NCBI RefSeq assembly: GCF_001049495.1
Contig: NZ_CDWI01000005.1
Span: 1 to 64,000, forward strand
Origin: Microbacterium sp. 3J1
GTDB lineage: Bacteria > Actinomycetota > Actinomycetes > Actinomycetales > Microbacteriaceae
Direction of reading: 5' to 3'
DNA length: 64,000 bases
Every line of letters starts with the position of its first letter. Position 1 is the first letter of the stretch. The position numbers and the translations under genes are program-made. Of the stretch, positions 15,161-23,991 are shown piece by piece. The notes under the pieces are model-generated. The model was not told the DNA's origin. It saw only the letters and a program-made list of their open reading frames with translations, and did no database searches.

Positions 15161-16627
15161 TCAGTCCTGGCGCCCTCCGCGGAGCGCAGAACCGAGTTCC
15201 TCCCACAGATGGGCGATCGTCGCCGCTCCGCGGTGCAGCATGGTGAGGGAGACGCTCTCGTCGCTCGCGTGCCAGTGGTCCTCGGGGAGCCCGGTGCCGA
15301 TGAGGATGACCGGCGCCCCGAGCGTCTGACCGAGGTAATCCGCCGGCCCGCCGCCCGCATTCCCCATGCGCCCCGCCAGCGGGACTCCGTAGCCCCGTTC
15401 GAGCGCGCGCTCGAGAGCATCCGCAGCCGGTCCCGCAGGGGTTGTATAGGGCTGCTGCGCGATGATCTCGTCGACCTCGAGCGTGTAGTCCACGTGCTCG
15501 GGGATCACGCTCGCGACGAACTCGCGCAGCTGATCGGCGACGGTGTGCACGCTCTGGCCGGGCACGATGCGGAAGCTGAACGACGCCTCGGCCGTCTCGG
15601 GGATCACCGAGCGCTCCATTCCGAGCGGATCCCCGGCGAGCAGCGAGATGATCTCGACCGACGGTCGCGCCCACAGCCGCTCGACGAGGGTGTACCCCTC
15701 CTCCCCGTCGACGGCGCTGGTCTCGACCCGCTCCATCCATTCGTCCTCGTCCGTCGGCAGGCGCGCGAAGTCGGCGCGGCGCTCGGCCGTGAGCTCTTCG
15801 ACGTCGTCATAGAAACGCGGAAGACGGATGCGCCCGTGGTCGTCGTGCAGAGAGCTGACGACGTCGGCGACGACGTGGGCCGGGTTCACCGTCACCCCCG
15901 AGGCCACGCCGCTGTGGACATCGCGCGAGGGGCCGGTGACGGTGAGGGATGCAGTGACGACGCCCCGCATGCTCGTCACCGGAGCCGGTGCATCCTCCCG
16001 CCATTGCACGGTGTCGGAGAAGACGATGAGGTCGCAGGCGAAGCGCTCCGGGTCTGACTCGATGAGCTCGCGGAGGTTCGGCGACCCGATCTCCTCCTCC
16101 CCCTCGACGAGGAACCTCAGGTTCACGGCGGGCGTGCCGTCGGCGCGTGACGCGAGGTGCGCCCGCAGTCCCGCGAGATGGGCGAGGACCTGCCCTTTCG
16201 CATCGGACGCGCCTCGTCCGTACAGCCGGCCGTCGCGCTCGACCGCCGTGAACGGCTCGGTCTCGCGCCACTGCTCGGGCTTCGCGTCGCGCACATCGTG
16301 GTGGCTGTAGATGAGGACCGTCGGCGCATCGGCGTCGGCCCGCAGCTCGCCGTACACGGCCGCGGCATCGCCCGTCGGAAGGATCTCGGTCGTCAGCCCG
16401 ATGTCCCTCATCTCACCCGCGAGCCAGTGCGCGGAGCGCAGGACGTCGTCGGAGCGATCCGGGTCGGCGGCGACCGATGGGATCGCGACCCAGGCCGCGA
16501 GGCGTTCAACGAGAGCAGGAAGGTGGCCGTCGAGGAAGGATGCGACGGTGTCCCCTCCGCCGCCCTCCGGAGGCACGGACGGGCCTGTCGCGGTCGACGT
16601 GGGACGCGCTCGTCCGATGATCCTCAC
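15161..16627 (-). CDS. M20 family dipeptidase/metallopeptidase
   Basis: 488 residues from a GTG at 16627 that overlaps the stop of the upstream gene (GTGA). Zinc-binding motifs of M20 peptidases are present: YSHHDVRDA (His and Asp), YGRGASDAKG (bridging Asp), EGEEEIGSP (general base Glu and ligand Glu), and a C-terminal DHWHASDE His. The lid domain with HSGVASG and MRGV lies between. Such cytosolic enzymes cleave dipeptides or deacylate amino acids. The first 30 residues are low-complexity and may be a wrongly extended start, but no other start has a good ribosome binding site. Confidence 0.87.
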   Translation of the reverse strand: MRIIGRARPTSTATGPSVPPEGGGGDTVASFLDGHLPALVERLAAWVAIPSVAADPDRSDDVLRSAHWLAGEMRDIGLTTEILPTGDAAAVYGELRADADAPTVLIYSHHDVRDAKPEQWRETEPFTAVERDGRLYGRGASDAKGQVLAHLAGLRAHLASRADGTPAVNLRFLVEGEEEIGSPNLRELIESDPERFACDLIVFSDTVQWREDAPAPVTSMRGVVTASLTVTGPSRDVHSGVASGVTVNPAHVVADVVSSLHDDHGRIRLPRFYDDVEELTAERRADFARLPTDEDEWMERVETSAVDGEEGYTLVERLWARPSVEIISLLAGDPLGMERSVIPETAEASFSFRIVPGQSVHTVADQLREFVASVIPEHVDYTLEVDEIIAQQPYTTPAGPAADALERALERGYGVPLAGRMGNAGGGPADYLGQTLGAPVILIGTGLPEDHWHASDESVSLTMLHRGAATIAHLWEELGSALRGGRQD

Positions 16628-17193
16628 CGAGCGCGCCGGACGACGCGGCGGAACACGGATGCCGTCAGCAGAACGGCCGCGACCCATGGGCCCGCGACGA
16701 TGATCGGATCCATCCAGGTATGCCGGACGTCGAGCCTGCCGCGACCGAACCGCGAACGCAGCGGATGGTGGGCGGCCTCGGCGAGGACGCCGGTCTGCGT
16801 GATCGGATTGTCGGGCTGCCGAGTCGCGAACGACCGGAGGTGGGCGCCCACCGACTCCACCCGGTCACCCAGCACGAGGAGGAGCCAGCGTGTGTTCTTG
16901 GTCTCGCTGAGGTGGTCGTACGCGAACCGGCGGATCGCGCCGGATACGCCGTGCAACGGCTGGGCCGTGCCGAAGACAGGGGGCAGCATCGCGTGCTCGA
17001 TCGATCGCTCCCGGTCCTCCCCGCCCGGCTGCCGTTCGGGGAACGTCCAGTGGGCGCCGGTGTCGCCGATGTCGTCCCGCTGCTGCCACGTGCGGCGGTG
17101 CTCGGGCGCGGCATCGGATCCCCAGCCCGGGATGCGGGCCCGGAGCTCGTCGGCCGTGGGGGCGAGCAGGGGCTTCGTGGCTTCGTACGGCAT
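16624..17193 (-). CDS. hypothetical protein with C-terminal membrane helix
   Basis: 189 residues. The body is soluble and rich in Arg and charged residues (GAHWTFPERQPGGEDRERSIEHAMLPPVFG, FAYDHLSETKNTRWLLLVLGDRVESVGAHLRS). Only the C-terminus (MDPIIVAGPWVAAVLLTASVFRRVVRRAR) is a membrane anchor, so the protein is probably tail-anchored. It starts three bases after the stop of the alcohol dehydrogenase gene and overlaps the start of the M20 peptidase gene. That makes a three-gene leftward unit with the dehydrogenase. I do not recognise the family. Confidence 0.7.
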   Translation of the reverse strand: MPYEATKPLLAPTADELRARIPGWGSDAAPEHRRTWQQRDDIGDTGAHWTFPERQPGGEDRERSIEHAMLPPVFGTAQPLHGVSGAIRRFAYDHLSETKNTRWLLLVLGDRVESVGAHLRSFATRQPDNPITQTGVLAEAAHHPLRSRFGRGRLDVRHTWMDPIIVAGPWVAAVLLTASVFRRVVRRAR

Positions 17194-17196
17194 GGC

Positions 17197-18345
17197 TCAG
17201 TCCTCTTCCATGGTGATCACGGGCTTGATGCAGTCGTCGAGCTTCGCGGAGAACACGTGGTAGGCCTCGGCGATGTGCTCGAGCGGGAAGCGGTGGGTCA
17301 GCAGCTCGCTCGGACGCACGTGGCCCGCCTGGATGTGCTCGAGCAGCCGCGGCCACTGCCGGGCGACCGGCGCCTGGTTCGCACGGAGCGTCAGACCCTT
17401 GTTGACGACGTCCCCGAGCCGCACGGCGGAGACGAGGGGGCCGTACGCGCCGATGAGCGAGACGGTCCCGCCCTTGCGCACCGAGTCGATCGCCCAGTTC
17501 GCCGCCACCGGCGATCCGCCCTGCAGCTTCAGCTTCGCCCCGGTGACGTGCTGCATGACGCTGCCGTCGGCCTCGGCGCCCACGGCGTCGATCACGACGT
17601 CGGCACCCAGATGCCCGGTCGCGCGCTTCATCGCCAGCACGGGGTCGCCCACCTCGCCGAGGTGCATCGTCTCGGCGAACGCGAACTCCCGCGCCTTCTC
17701 GAGGCGGTAGTCCAGCTGGTCGACGACGATCACCCGGCCGGCGCCGAGGAACCACGCCGAGCGGGCGGCCGCGAGGCCGACCGGGCCCGCGCCGAAGACA
17801 GCCACCGTGTCGCCCTCGGCGATGTCGCCGAGCTGCGCACCGAAGTATCCCGTCGAGAAGGCATCCGTCAGCATCAGCGCGTCCTCCGAGGCGAGCCACT
17901 CGGGGACGACCTTCGGGCCGACGTCGGCGAACGGCACCCGGACGAACTCCGCCTGCCCGCCGTCGTACCCGCCGGTGGTGTGCGAGTACCCGTAGATCCC
18001 GCCGACCGCCGTCGCGTTGGGGTTCACGTTGTGGCAGTTCGAGAACAGCCCCCGCGAGCAGAAGTAGCACGACCCGCAGTAGATGTTGAAGGGCACCATG
18101 ACCCGATCGCCGACCGAGAGGTTCTGCACCGACGGCCCTACCTCGTGCACGATGCCCACGATCTCGTGGCCGAACGTGTGGCCGATCCGCGTGTCGGCCA
18201 TCATGCCGTGGAACAGGTGCAGATCGGAGCCGCAGATGGCCGCATGGGTCACTCGGACGATCGCATCGTTGGGGTGCTCGATGCGGGGCTCGGGCTTCTC
18301 GGTCACCTGAACCTTGTACGGCCCTCGGTACGTCATCGCACGCAT
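17197..18345 (-). CDS. zinc-dependent alcohol dehydrogenase, second copy
   Basis: 382 residues; AGAGGA lies eight bases before the ATG. It is related to the protein at 5265-6449: catalytic zinc motif AICGSDLHLF, GHEIVG, structural zinc loop CGSCYFCSRGLFSNC with four Cys, and Rossmann GAGPVG. The HLFHGMM and KVVPEW regions match the glutathione-independent formaldehyde dehydrogenase-like group. It heads a leftward unit with the 189-residue protein and the M20 peptidase. Aldehyde or alcohol oxidation with NAD is expected; the substrate is not evident. Confidence 0.87.
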   Translation of the reverse strand: MRAMTYRGPYKVQVTEKPEPRIEHPNDAIVRVTHAAICGSDLHLFHGMMADTRIGHTFGHEIVGIVHEVGPSVQNLSVGDRVMVPFNIYCGSCYFCSRGLFSNCHNVNPNATAVGGIYGYSHTTGGYDGGQAEFVRVPFADVGPKVVPEWLASEDALMLTDAFSTGYFGAQLGDIAEGDTVAVFGAGPVGLAAARSAWFLGAGRVIVVDQLDYRLEKAREFAFAETMHLGEVGDPVLAMKRATGHLGADVVIDAVGAEADGSVMQHVTGAKLKLQGGSPVAANWAIDSVRKGGTVSLIGAYGPLVSAVRLGDVVNKGLTLRANQAPVARQWPRLLEHIQAGHVRPSELLTHRFPLEHIAEAYHVFSAKLDDCIKPVITMEED

Positions 18346-18401
18346 GGGGGTTTCCTCTCGGTCGTTCGGTCGGTCATCAGTCGTTCAGGAGCGGTCGCGG
18401 C

Positions 18402-19283
18402 CTACTTGTCGCTGAGCTTGTCCTTGATCACGCCCTCGGCCTTGTCGATGAGGTTCGGCTTCGCGTCCGTGCCGTAGAACCGGGGGTCGGGCTGCGTGGG
18501 CGGCGGCATCGGGACCGTGGTCTCGGGCCCATCGAGATACGTGAACTCGCCCTTGCCGTCGGGCGTCGGACCGGAGGCCCACGATCCTTCCGCCGCCGCG
18601 GCACCGTCGGAGAAGTTGATGTACTGGTAGCTCACGTCACGCGCCTCCTTCGAGAGCGGGAAGTTCATCGGCACCGGGATGTCCTCGACGCCCTCGGCAC
18701 GCAACTCCTCTGCGGCACGGATCCACTGGTTCTGGTGCATCGTGTCGCGGGCGAGGAGGAACGAGAGGAGGTCGCGCACCCCGTGGTCGTCGGTCATGTT
18801 GTAGATGCGCGCGACCTGGATCCGCCCCTGCATCTCGGCGTTCGCGTTCGCGGTGAAGTCGGCGAGCAGGTTGCCGCTGGCCGTCACGTACGAGCCCTGC
18901 CATGGGTTGCCGTTGCTGTCGACCGGTCGCACACCGGCTCCCGCGACGATCGCGGCCTGCACGTCCATGCCGCCGATCACGGCACCGAGGACGGGGTCGG
19001 ATGCCGCTGCGGCCTCGGACTGCTCGACGGGTGCCTTCTCGAGGAGCTGGGCGATCATGATCGCGAGCATCTCGACGTGGCCGAATTCCTCGGCCCCGAT
19101 GCCGTACAGGAGGTCACGGTACTTGCCGGGCAGGTGGGAGTTCCAGGCCTGGAATCCGTATTGCATGGCGACGGTGATCTCGCCGTACTGCCCGCCGAGC
19201 ACCTCCTGCATCCGCCGGGCCATGATCGCGTCGGGCTTGGCGGGACTCGCCGTGAACTGCATCTCCTGCTTGTGGAAGAACAT
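18402..19283 (-). CDS. manganese catalase
   Basis: 293 residues with AAGGAG upstream of the ATG. Dimanganese catalase: metal-ligand region GGQYGEITVAMQYGFQAW (first Glu), AEEFGHVEMLA (Glu and His), and DLLSFLLARDTMHQNQW (last His). A ferritin-like four-helix core is followed by the C-terminal tail FTYLDGPETTVPMPPPTQPDPRFYGTDAKPN. It converts hydrogen peroxide to water and oxygen in the cytoplasm. It sits between two stress-type genes (dehydrogenase and SDR) and is probably a single-gene transcript. The fourth metal Glu is not obvious to me in the expected place. Confidence 0.9.
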   Translation of the reverse strand: MFFHKQEMQFTASPAKPDAIMARRMQEVLGGQYGEITVAMQYGFQAWNSHLPGKYRDLLYGIGAEEFGHVEMLAIMIAQLLEKAPVEQSEAAAASDPVLGAVIGGMDVQAAIVAGAGVRPVDSNGNPWQGSYVTASGNLLADFTANANAEMQGRIQVARIYNMTDDHGVRDLLSFLLARDTMHQNQWIRAAEELRAEGVEDIPVPMNFPLSKEARDVSYQYINFSDGAAAAEGSWASGPTPDGKGEFTYLDGPETTVPMPPPTQPDPRFYGTDAKPNLIDKAEGVIKDKLSDK

Positions 19284-19379
19284 CGGTCGCTCCTTCGTCG
19301 AGACGCCGTCCGGGGTGGCGGCGAGCGGCCACCGTACGTCGGGGGGTGGGTCCGAGAATGGGGGTTGTCGCTTCGCCGC

Positions 19380-20408
19380 TCATGCGCGTAATCTGCTCGC
19401 CGCTCCGCCGGCACTCCGTCCTGTAGCCATGGCAGCGAGTCCGACGGCGGCTGCCGCGGTCGCGACGAGCAGGACGCGAAGACGGCCCGACCGCCAGCCG
19501 CCCACAACCGCGCCCGCTGCAGCAGGCGCCTCGAACACCGTTCCGAGCGACGTCCCGGGATCGCGGCCATGGAGTTCGACATGCTCCATGAGCCACGACG
19601 CGATGGCGTCGAACATCCGTGGAGAGAAGTCGTGGATCGGCAGCACCGCGGTCTGCATCCGGCCCACGAAGGCGTTGTGCCGACGCCGGCGCGGGGCGCG
19701 CTCGATGGCGCGAGCCACCCGCTTCGGCGACACGGCGGGCGGCAGCGGTCTGATCTGGCGTCCGGTGAAGTTCGCCGCGTGGCGGAAGATCGGCGTGTCG
19801 ATGGTCGCCGGGAGCACGACCCTGAGGCGGATGCCGCTGCCTCGGAGCTCCTGCCGGAGGCACTCGGCGAATCCGAGCAGCGCGAACTTGCTCGTGACGT
19901 ACGGCGAGATCGCCGGCGAGCCCATCCGCGAGTACAGGGAGCCGACGAGGATCAGCGAGCCCCCGCCCTGTCGTCGGAGATGCGGGAGCACAGCCCTCGC
20001 ACCGTGCACCTGCCCCATCAGCGTCGTCTCGACGACCTGCCGGAAGACGTCCGAGGGGAGCGTCTCGAACTCCCCGTAAGCGAAGACACTGGCGTTGCCC
20101 ACCCACACGTCGATGCGACCGAACTCCGCGACCGCGGCGGCCGCGAGCGCCTGCACCGCGGCCTCGTCGGTGACGTCGGTCGGCACCACGAGTGCCTCGC
20201 CTCCGGCGTCGCGGCACTCCGCGGCCACCGTGTCGAGTGCCGACCGGCTGCGCGAGGCGAGCACGAGCCGGGCTCCTCGCCGGGCGTATCGACGCGCCGT
20301 CTCGCGTCCGATGCCGCTCGACGCCCCGGTGATGACCACGACGGGCGAACGGTCTCTGCGGGCGGAGCTCTTCTTCGGAGCGGAGTCCTGTCGTCGGGCT
20401 GAGCGCAT
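19380..20408 (-). CDS. short-chain dehydrogenase/reductase with membrane-anchored tail
   Basis: 342 residues. Classical SDR: VVVITGASSGIGRETARRYARRGARLVLASR (TGxxxGIG), ASVFAYG-type region in place of NNAG (VGNASVFAYG), and active-site YVTSKFAL (YxxxK) with Ser in VGSLYSRMG. The C-terminal extension ends in a hydrophobic stretch (RVLLVATAAAAVGLAAMATG) that could anchor the enzyme in the membrane. Soluble N-terminal part is Arg-rich. Substrate unknown. A GTCAAGGGG element lies about 40 bases upstream. Confidence 0.85.
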   Translation of the reverse strand: MRSARRQDSAPKKSSARRDRSPVVVITGASSGIGRETARRYARRGARLVLASRSRSALDTVAAECRDAGGEALVVPTDVTDEAAVQALAAAAVAEFGRIDVWVGNASVFAYGEFETLPSDVFRQVVETTLMGQVHGARAVLPHLRRQGGGSLILVGSLYSRMGSPAISPYVTSKFALLGFAECLRQELRGSGIRLRVVLPATIDTPIFRHAANFTGRQIRPLPPAVSPKRVARAIERAPRRRRHNAFVGRMQTAVLPIHDFSPRMFDAIASWLMEHVELHGRDPGTSLGTVFEAPAAAGAVVGGWRSGRLRVLLVATAAAAVGLAAMATGRSAGGAASRLRA

Positions 20409-20448
20409 GCGGCGACGCTAGAGGACGACGACGGAGCCTCCGGCCCCC

Positions 20449-20453
20449 TTGAC
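20449..20453 (-). promoter_or_regulatory. GTCAA element upstream of the SDR gene
   Basis: On the minus strand GTCAAGGGG begins here, about 41 bases before the ATG at 20408. A variant of the GTCAACCC element with G in place of C after GTCAA. Confidence 0.25.
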
Positions 20454-20470
20454 AGATCGGCCGGTCGGCC

Positions 20471-21916
20471 TCAGTGCGGTGAGAGCTCGGGGGCCGCGCC
20501 GATGCCGAACTCGCGACGCAGTGCGGTGAGCGCCGCGAACCAGCCGGGCAGACCGGTGACCCCCGGGCCGGGTGCGGTCGATGCGGACGCGAGGTACACA
20601 CCGGGGATGGGCGTGCGCCACGGTTCGGCGCTGAAGGTCGGGCGGGCGAACAGCTGCCACAGATCGGGGGCGCCCGCGGCGATGTCGCCTCCGGGGTAGT
20701 TCGGGTTGTGGCGCTCGACCTCCACCGCGCTGCGCGAGCTGGTCGCGATGATCGTGTCGCGGAATCCGGGAGCGAACCGCTCGATCTGCCCGATCACCGC
20801 CTCCTGACGGTCGACCGGGCTGCCCGCGGGCACGTGCGTGTAGGTCCACAGGGTCTGCTTGCCGGCCGGCGCCCTGCTCGAGTCGAAGACCGACGGCTGC
20901 GAGACCAGCACGTACGGTCGTTCGGGGAGCCGCCCCCGGTTCACCGCGTTCTCGGCAGCCGCGACCTCCTCCCGCGTGCCCCCGACGTGCACGGTTCCGG
21001 CTCTCGCGAGCTCCGGATGCCGCCAGGGCACCGGTCCGTCGAGGGCGAAGTCGACCTTGGCGACGCCGCCGCCGTACCGGAAGCGCTGCAGCGCCCGGCG
21101 GTAGCCGTGCGGGAGCCGGTCGCCGGCGAGCCCGAGGAACGCCTTCGGAGTCACGTCGAGCAGGGTGACGGCGGCGTCGGGCAGGTCGGCGAGCGAGGTG
21201 ACGTCGTGGTCGAGCACCAGCTCGCCGCCGTGCGCGCGCAGGTCGTCGAGCAGCGCGGTGATGATCGACTGGCTGCCGCCGACCGGGATGGGCCACCCCT
21301 GAGCGTGGGCGTAGGTGGTGAGCGCGAGACCCGCTCCCGCGCCGGCGATGCTCGGCTGCGCGAGGATCGTGTGCGCCGCGACCCCGGTGAGCAGAGCCGG
21401 GGCGACGTCCTCCCGGAAGCGGGCGTTCCACACCGGCGTCCCCTGTTCGAGGGCACGAATACCGAAGGCGATGGGGGCGTGCAGGTGGTCGGGGATCCGC
21501 AGCAGCGGCGATCCGGTGAAGCCGGCGACATCCTGCGCGCGCTCGACGAGCGGCCGCAGCAGGCGTTCGTAGGCGGCGCCGTCGACGCCGAGCTGGTCGC
21601 GCGTGCGGCTGAGATCCCGATAGGCGATGCCGGCGCGCCCGCCGTCGAGCGGCTGCGCGAACGAGATCTCGGGGGTGATGAACGGGATGCGGTCGCGGAG
21701 CCCGAACTCGCGGAAGAACCGCGACTCGAACGCCATCGGATGCACGGCCGAGCAGACGTCGTGGTGGAACCCGGGAAGTGTCAGCTCGCGGGTCGCCGCT
21801 CCCCCGCCCGGCTGATCGGCGCGTTCGTACACGCGCACCCGCAGCCCCGCGCGTGCGAGCGTCACCGCTCCGGCGAGACCGTTCGGACCGGCACCGACGA
21901 CGACCGCTGTATCCAT
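20471..21916 (-). CDS. FAD-dependent oxidoreductase, phytoene-desaturase-like
   Basis: 481 residues from the ATG at 21916. The N-terminus has the dinucleotide-binding fold VVVGAGPNGLAGAVTLARAGLRVRVYERADQPGGGAATRELTLPGFHHDVCSAVHP, typical of the CrtI/amine-oxidase family. The C-terminal FAD motif is PGVYLASASTAPGPGVTGLPG, followed by a short tail. It is cytosolic or membrane-peripheral. Carotenoid or fatty-alcohol desaturation is the known chemistry of the family, but no carotenoid gene lies nearby, so the substrate is open. A GTCAACCC element lies 38 bases upstream. Confidence 0.85.
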   Translation of the reverse strand: MDTAVVVGAGPNGLAGAVTLARAGLRVRVYERADQPGGGAATRELTLPGFHHDVCSAVHPMAFESRFFREFGLRDRIPFITPEISFAQPLDGGRAGIAYRDLSRTRDQLGVDGAAYERLLRPLVERAQDVAGFTGSPLLRIPDHLHAPIAFGIRALEQGTPVWNARFREDVAPALLTGVAAHTILAQPSIAGAGAGLALTTYAHAQGWPIPVGGSQSIITALLDDLRAHGGELVLDHDVTSLADLPDAAVTLLDVTPKAFLGLAGDRLPHGYRRALQRFRYGGGVAKVDFALDGPVPWRHPELARAGTVHVGGTREEVAAAENAVNRGRLPERPYVLVSQPSVFDSSRAPAGKQTLWTYTHVPAGSPVDRQEAVIGQIERFAPGFRDTIIATSSRSAVEVERHNPNYPGGDIAAGAPDLWQLFARPTFSAEPWRTPIPGVYLASASTAPGPGVTGLPGWFAALTALRREFGIGAAPELSPH

Positions 21917-21953
21917 GAACCGATCATCTCCTGCATCCGGGCGTCGTGGGAAC

Positions 21954-21961
21954 GGGTTGAC
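21954..21961 (-). promoter_or_regulatory. GTCAACCC element upstream of the FAD oxidoreductase gene
   Basis: Minus-strand GTCAACCC, 38 bases before the ATG at 21916. Same element as at 4726, 6514, 23927 and 26041. Confidence 0.35.
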
Positions 21962-22050
21962 GCCTCGCAGAGCCCTCGCTAGCCGGCCCGAGCGGTCGCC
22001 GGAGCGACTCACCTCACCGGGCGCGGATTCGACCACAGGATGCCTCGGAT

Positions 22051-22058
22051 CTCAACCC
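22051..22058 (+). promoter_or_regulatory. CTCAACCC element upstream of the small-protein operon
   Basis: CTCAACCC followed by CCTG, 39 bases before the ATG at 22097. One mismatch to the GTCAACCC element seen elsewhere. Confidence 0.3.
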
Positions 22059-22096
22059 CCTGTGCGTGCGGCGGGCAGTGGGCGGAGCCTGGGGGC

Positions 22097-22300
22097 ATGA
22101 GCCACCCCGACGACATCAGACAACCCCTCGACCACCTGCCTCCGCTCGAGGAGCGCGACAAGGCGATCGAGATCGAAGAGCCCAGCTATCCCACCTCCGA
22201 GTCGCCGACCGGACCCGCGCACGCGTCGCCGGAGACCGCGGCCGAGCCGGACAAGCCGAACCGCCACGGCGTCGACAAGCTCCCGCCCACGTCGCGCTGA
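22097..22300 (+). CDS. small hypothetical acidic protein
   Basis: 67 residues, MSHPDDIRQPLDHLPPLEERDKAIEIEEPSYPTSESPTGPAHASPET..., Pro- and Glu-rich, ending GVDKLPPTSR. GGGGGC precedes the ATG at close spacing. No hydrophobic core, so it is probably disordered. It leads a rightward set of three small genes (22097, 22317, 22720), which end at a strong terminator at 23075-23112. No function is assigned. Confidence 0.6.
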   Translation: MSHPDDIRQPLDHLPPLEERDKAIEIEEPSYPTSESPTGPAHASPETAAEPDKPNRHGVDKLPPTSR

Positions 22301-22316
22301 CTCCGAGGAAAGACTC

Positions 22317-22697
22317 ATGCAGATCATCGTGTATGCCGGTGACACGTACCTGACGGGTGATGAGATCGCCGACGCCCTGCTGGCCTACAGTCGCGCCCTG
22401 GGAGACGACGACCGGGCCGAGGTCGTCGAGATCCCGGTGCAGGAGGACGACGGAGAGATCACGACGGCGAAGTTCCTCATCGGTCCCGCCAGTCAGATCG
22501 TCGCGAAGGCGACGAGCACGGACGGGCCCGAGCTCGAGGACCCCGACCTGGTCGAGCGTCTGCTCCGACTGGCGCGCAGCGTCGAGAGTCCCGGCGGAGA
22601 GACGTCGGAGATGACGCGAGAGGACTTCTCCGACGTCGGACCCGACTACGAGACCGGCCACCATGACGGAGAGGGCTTCGATGAGCGCTCTCGGTGA
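22317..22697 (+). CDS. small hypothetical protein, paralogue of 44831
   Basis: 126 residues. MQIIVYAGDTYLTGDEIADALLAYSRALGDDDRAEVVEIPVQEDDG followed by a hydrophobic strand AKFLIGPASQIVAKATSTDG and an acidic tail. It aligns along its first 85 residues with the protein at 44831-45169 (MKHVTYGEKSVLMGDDAADVLLEYARVVADNDRADTVTLQS), sharing the pattern and the LL-pair helix. The acidic His-rich C-terminus (TGHHDGEGF) is specific to this copy. Function unknown; located in a three-gene unit with the MGKFIYEG-type gene 22 bases further on. Confidence 0.65.
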   Translation: MQIIVYAGDTYLTGDEIADALLAYSRALGDDDRAEVVEIPVQEDDGEITTAKFLIGPASQIVAKATSTDGPELEDPDLVERLLRLARSVESPGGETSEMTREDFSDVGPDYETGHHDGEGFDERSR

Positions 22698-22719
22698 CGG
22701 AACAGGACGGGTGTGACGC

Positions 22720-23064
22720 ATGGGCAAGTTCATCTATGAGGGCGTCACGAAGGTCGATGTGGAGGATCGCGCCCTCCACCACCTGCAGCTGGTGATCACG
22801 GCGAAGCTGCGACGCGGCGAGCCCTTCGCCTTCAGCTGGAAGGACGATCGCAGCACGGGTGACGGCAAGACGACGGTGTGGCTGCACCCGCAGAGCGTCA
22901 TCGTGTTCAAGTACTTCGGGAGCCGCCTGCCGGCCGTCAATCCGGCATGGGTCGACGCCCTCGCCTACACCGCGAACAACGCGACGGGCCTGTACCTCGT
23001 GCATGAGCCGGTCGGCAGCGCGACCACCGGCAACATCGACATGGGGCTGGCTCCCGCCACCTGA
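22720..23064 (+). CDS. MGKFIYEG-type small protein, second copy
   Basis: 114 residues, MGKFIYEGVTKVDVEDRALHHLQLVITAKLRRGEPFAFSWKDDRSTGDGKTTVWLHPQSVIVFKYFGSRLPAVNPAWVDALAYTANNATGLYLVHEPVG. Paralogue of the protein at 13653-13991. The last gene of a three-gene rightward unit. Function unknown. The conserved KLRRGEPF, TTVWLH and VFKYFGSR blocks mark the family. Confidence 0.75.
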   Translation: MGKFIYEGVTKVDVEDRALHHLQLVITAKLRRGEPFAFSWKDDRSTGDGKTTVWLHPQSVIVFKYFGSRLPAVNPAWVDALAYTANNATGLYLVHEPVGSATTGNIDMGLAPAT

Positions 23065-23074
23065 CACCCCGCTT

Positions 23075-23112
23075 GCGAACGGGCCCGAGCCGCCAGACCC
23101 GGGCCCGTTCGC
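23075..23112. terminator. strong bidirectional hairpin terminator
   Basis: A 13-bp perfect stem, arms 23075-23087 (GCGAACGGGCCCG) and 23100-23112, with a 12-base loop. It lies 10 bases after the stop at 23064 and just before the leftward gene stop at 23124, so it can end both transcripts. Confidence 0.75.
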
Positions 23113-23123
23113 TGTTCCGTGGG

Positions 23124-23810
23124 TCAGCGTCCGAGACCGACGCGGTCGACCTTGCGGTGGAAGCGCATGCCGGCGAGACCGCCGAGGATGGCGCCGATCA
23201 GCGTCACCACGGCGGCGCCGACGGCCGTGAGGATGCCGGTGGTCGTCGCCGTCTCGGGCGTGACCGGGATGCGCGGGAAGCCCTGCAGGTTGCCGAGGAT
23301 GTCCCACTGGGCTCCGGCGATCGCGCTGACGACGGCGACGACGATCGCCGCGACGATGGCCCAGATCCACACGGCGATGCCCTGCTTGGCACCGCTGAAC
23401 CGGGCCATCCGCCCGGCCACGTAGCCGCCGGCGAAGTACGACACGAGGAGCACGACGCCGATCACGATGATCGCGACGATGCCGAGCGGCCCCATGGCGG
23501 AATCCGCCGCCTCTTCGGGTGTCGTGCCGCTGTTCGCACCCATCGCCGCACCGATCGCGGTGACGAGGGCGGTGAGAAGGACCGTCGTGCCCATGGCGGT
23601 GAGCCATCCGAAGAACGCGGATCCGAACTTGAAGCCGCCGAACTCGGCCTTCTCGCGGCGGTGCACATCGTCATGCAGCGAACGGGTGTCGTCGCGGAGG
23701 GCGGGGGCGCCGTCGTCCGCGGTCGTGGGGCGGGTGGAGGGGACGTCGTGCACGGTCGCGCCCTGCTCACGGGCGGGACGCGGGTCTGGGGTGCTGTCGT
23801 TTGTGCTCAT
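23124..23810 (-). CDS. hypothetical membrane protein with disordered N-terminus
   Basis: 228 residues. Residues 1-55 are polar and acidic (MSTNDSTPDPRPAREQGATVHDVPSTRPTTADDGAPAL). Then come four hydrophobic spans at about 60-90, 105-125, 140-165 and 185-215, with basic residues (MRFHRKVDRVGLGR) at the end. An AGGYVAGRMARFSGAKQG loop is conserved-looking. The layout resembles the YrzE/TIGR04086-like group of small membrane proteins, but I am not sure of the match. Convergent with the unit ending at 23064. Confidence 0.65.
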   Translation of the reverse strand: MSTNDSTPDPRPAREQGATVHDVPSTRPTTADDGAPALRDDTRSLHDDVHRREKAEFGGFKFGSAFFGWLTAMGTTVLLTALVTAIGAAMGANSGTTPEEAADSAMGPLGIVAIIVIGVVLLVSYFAGGYVAGRMARFSGAKQGIAVWIWAIVAAIVVAVVSAIAGAQWDILGNLQGFPRIPVTPETATTTGILTAVGAAVVTLIGAILGGLAGMRFHRKVDRVGLGR

Positions 23811-23926
23811 GCCGCCGAAGGTAGGCCGAACGGATCGCTGCGCGAGGGTGGTTGCCCTTCTGCGCCGTTGGGCGTAACCTGCCCCGCCGCGTCCGTCGGC
23901 GGCGGGTACTCCTCCTGGGTCACGGG

Positions 23927-23934
23927 GTCAACCC
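23927..23934 (+). promoter_or_regulatory. GTCAACCC element upstream of the phosphatase gene
   Basis: GTCAACCC, 57 bases before the ATG at 23992, in the same orientation as the gene. Confidence 0.35.
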
Positions 23935-23991
23935 CGCGACGCACCTGCGGGGCGTGTGGAATCCTCGGAGTTCGTCGGAGGGAAGGCTCAC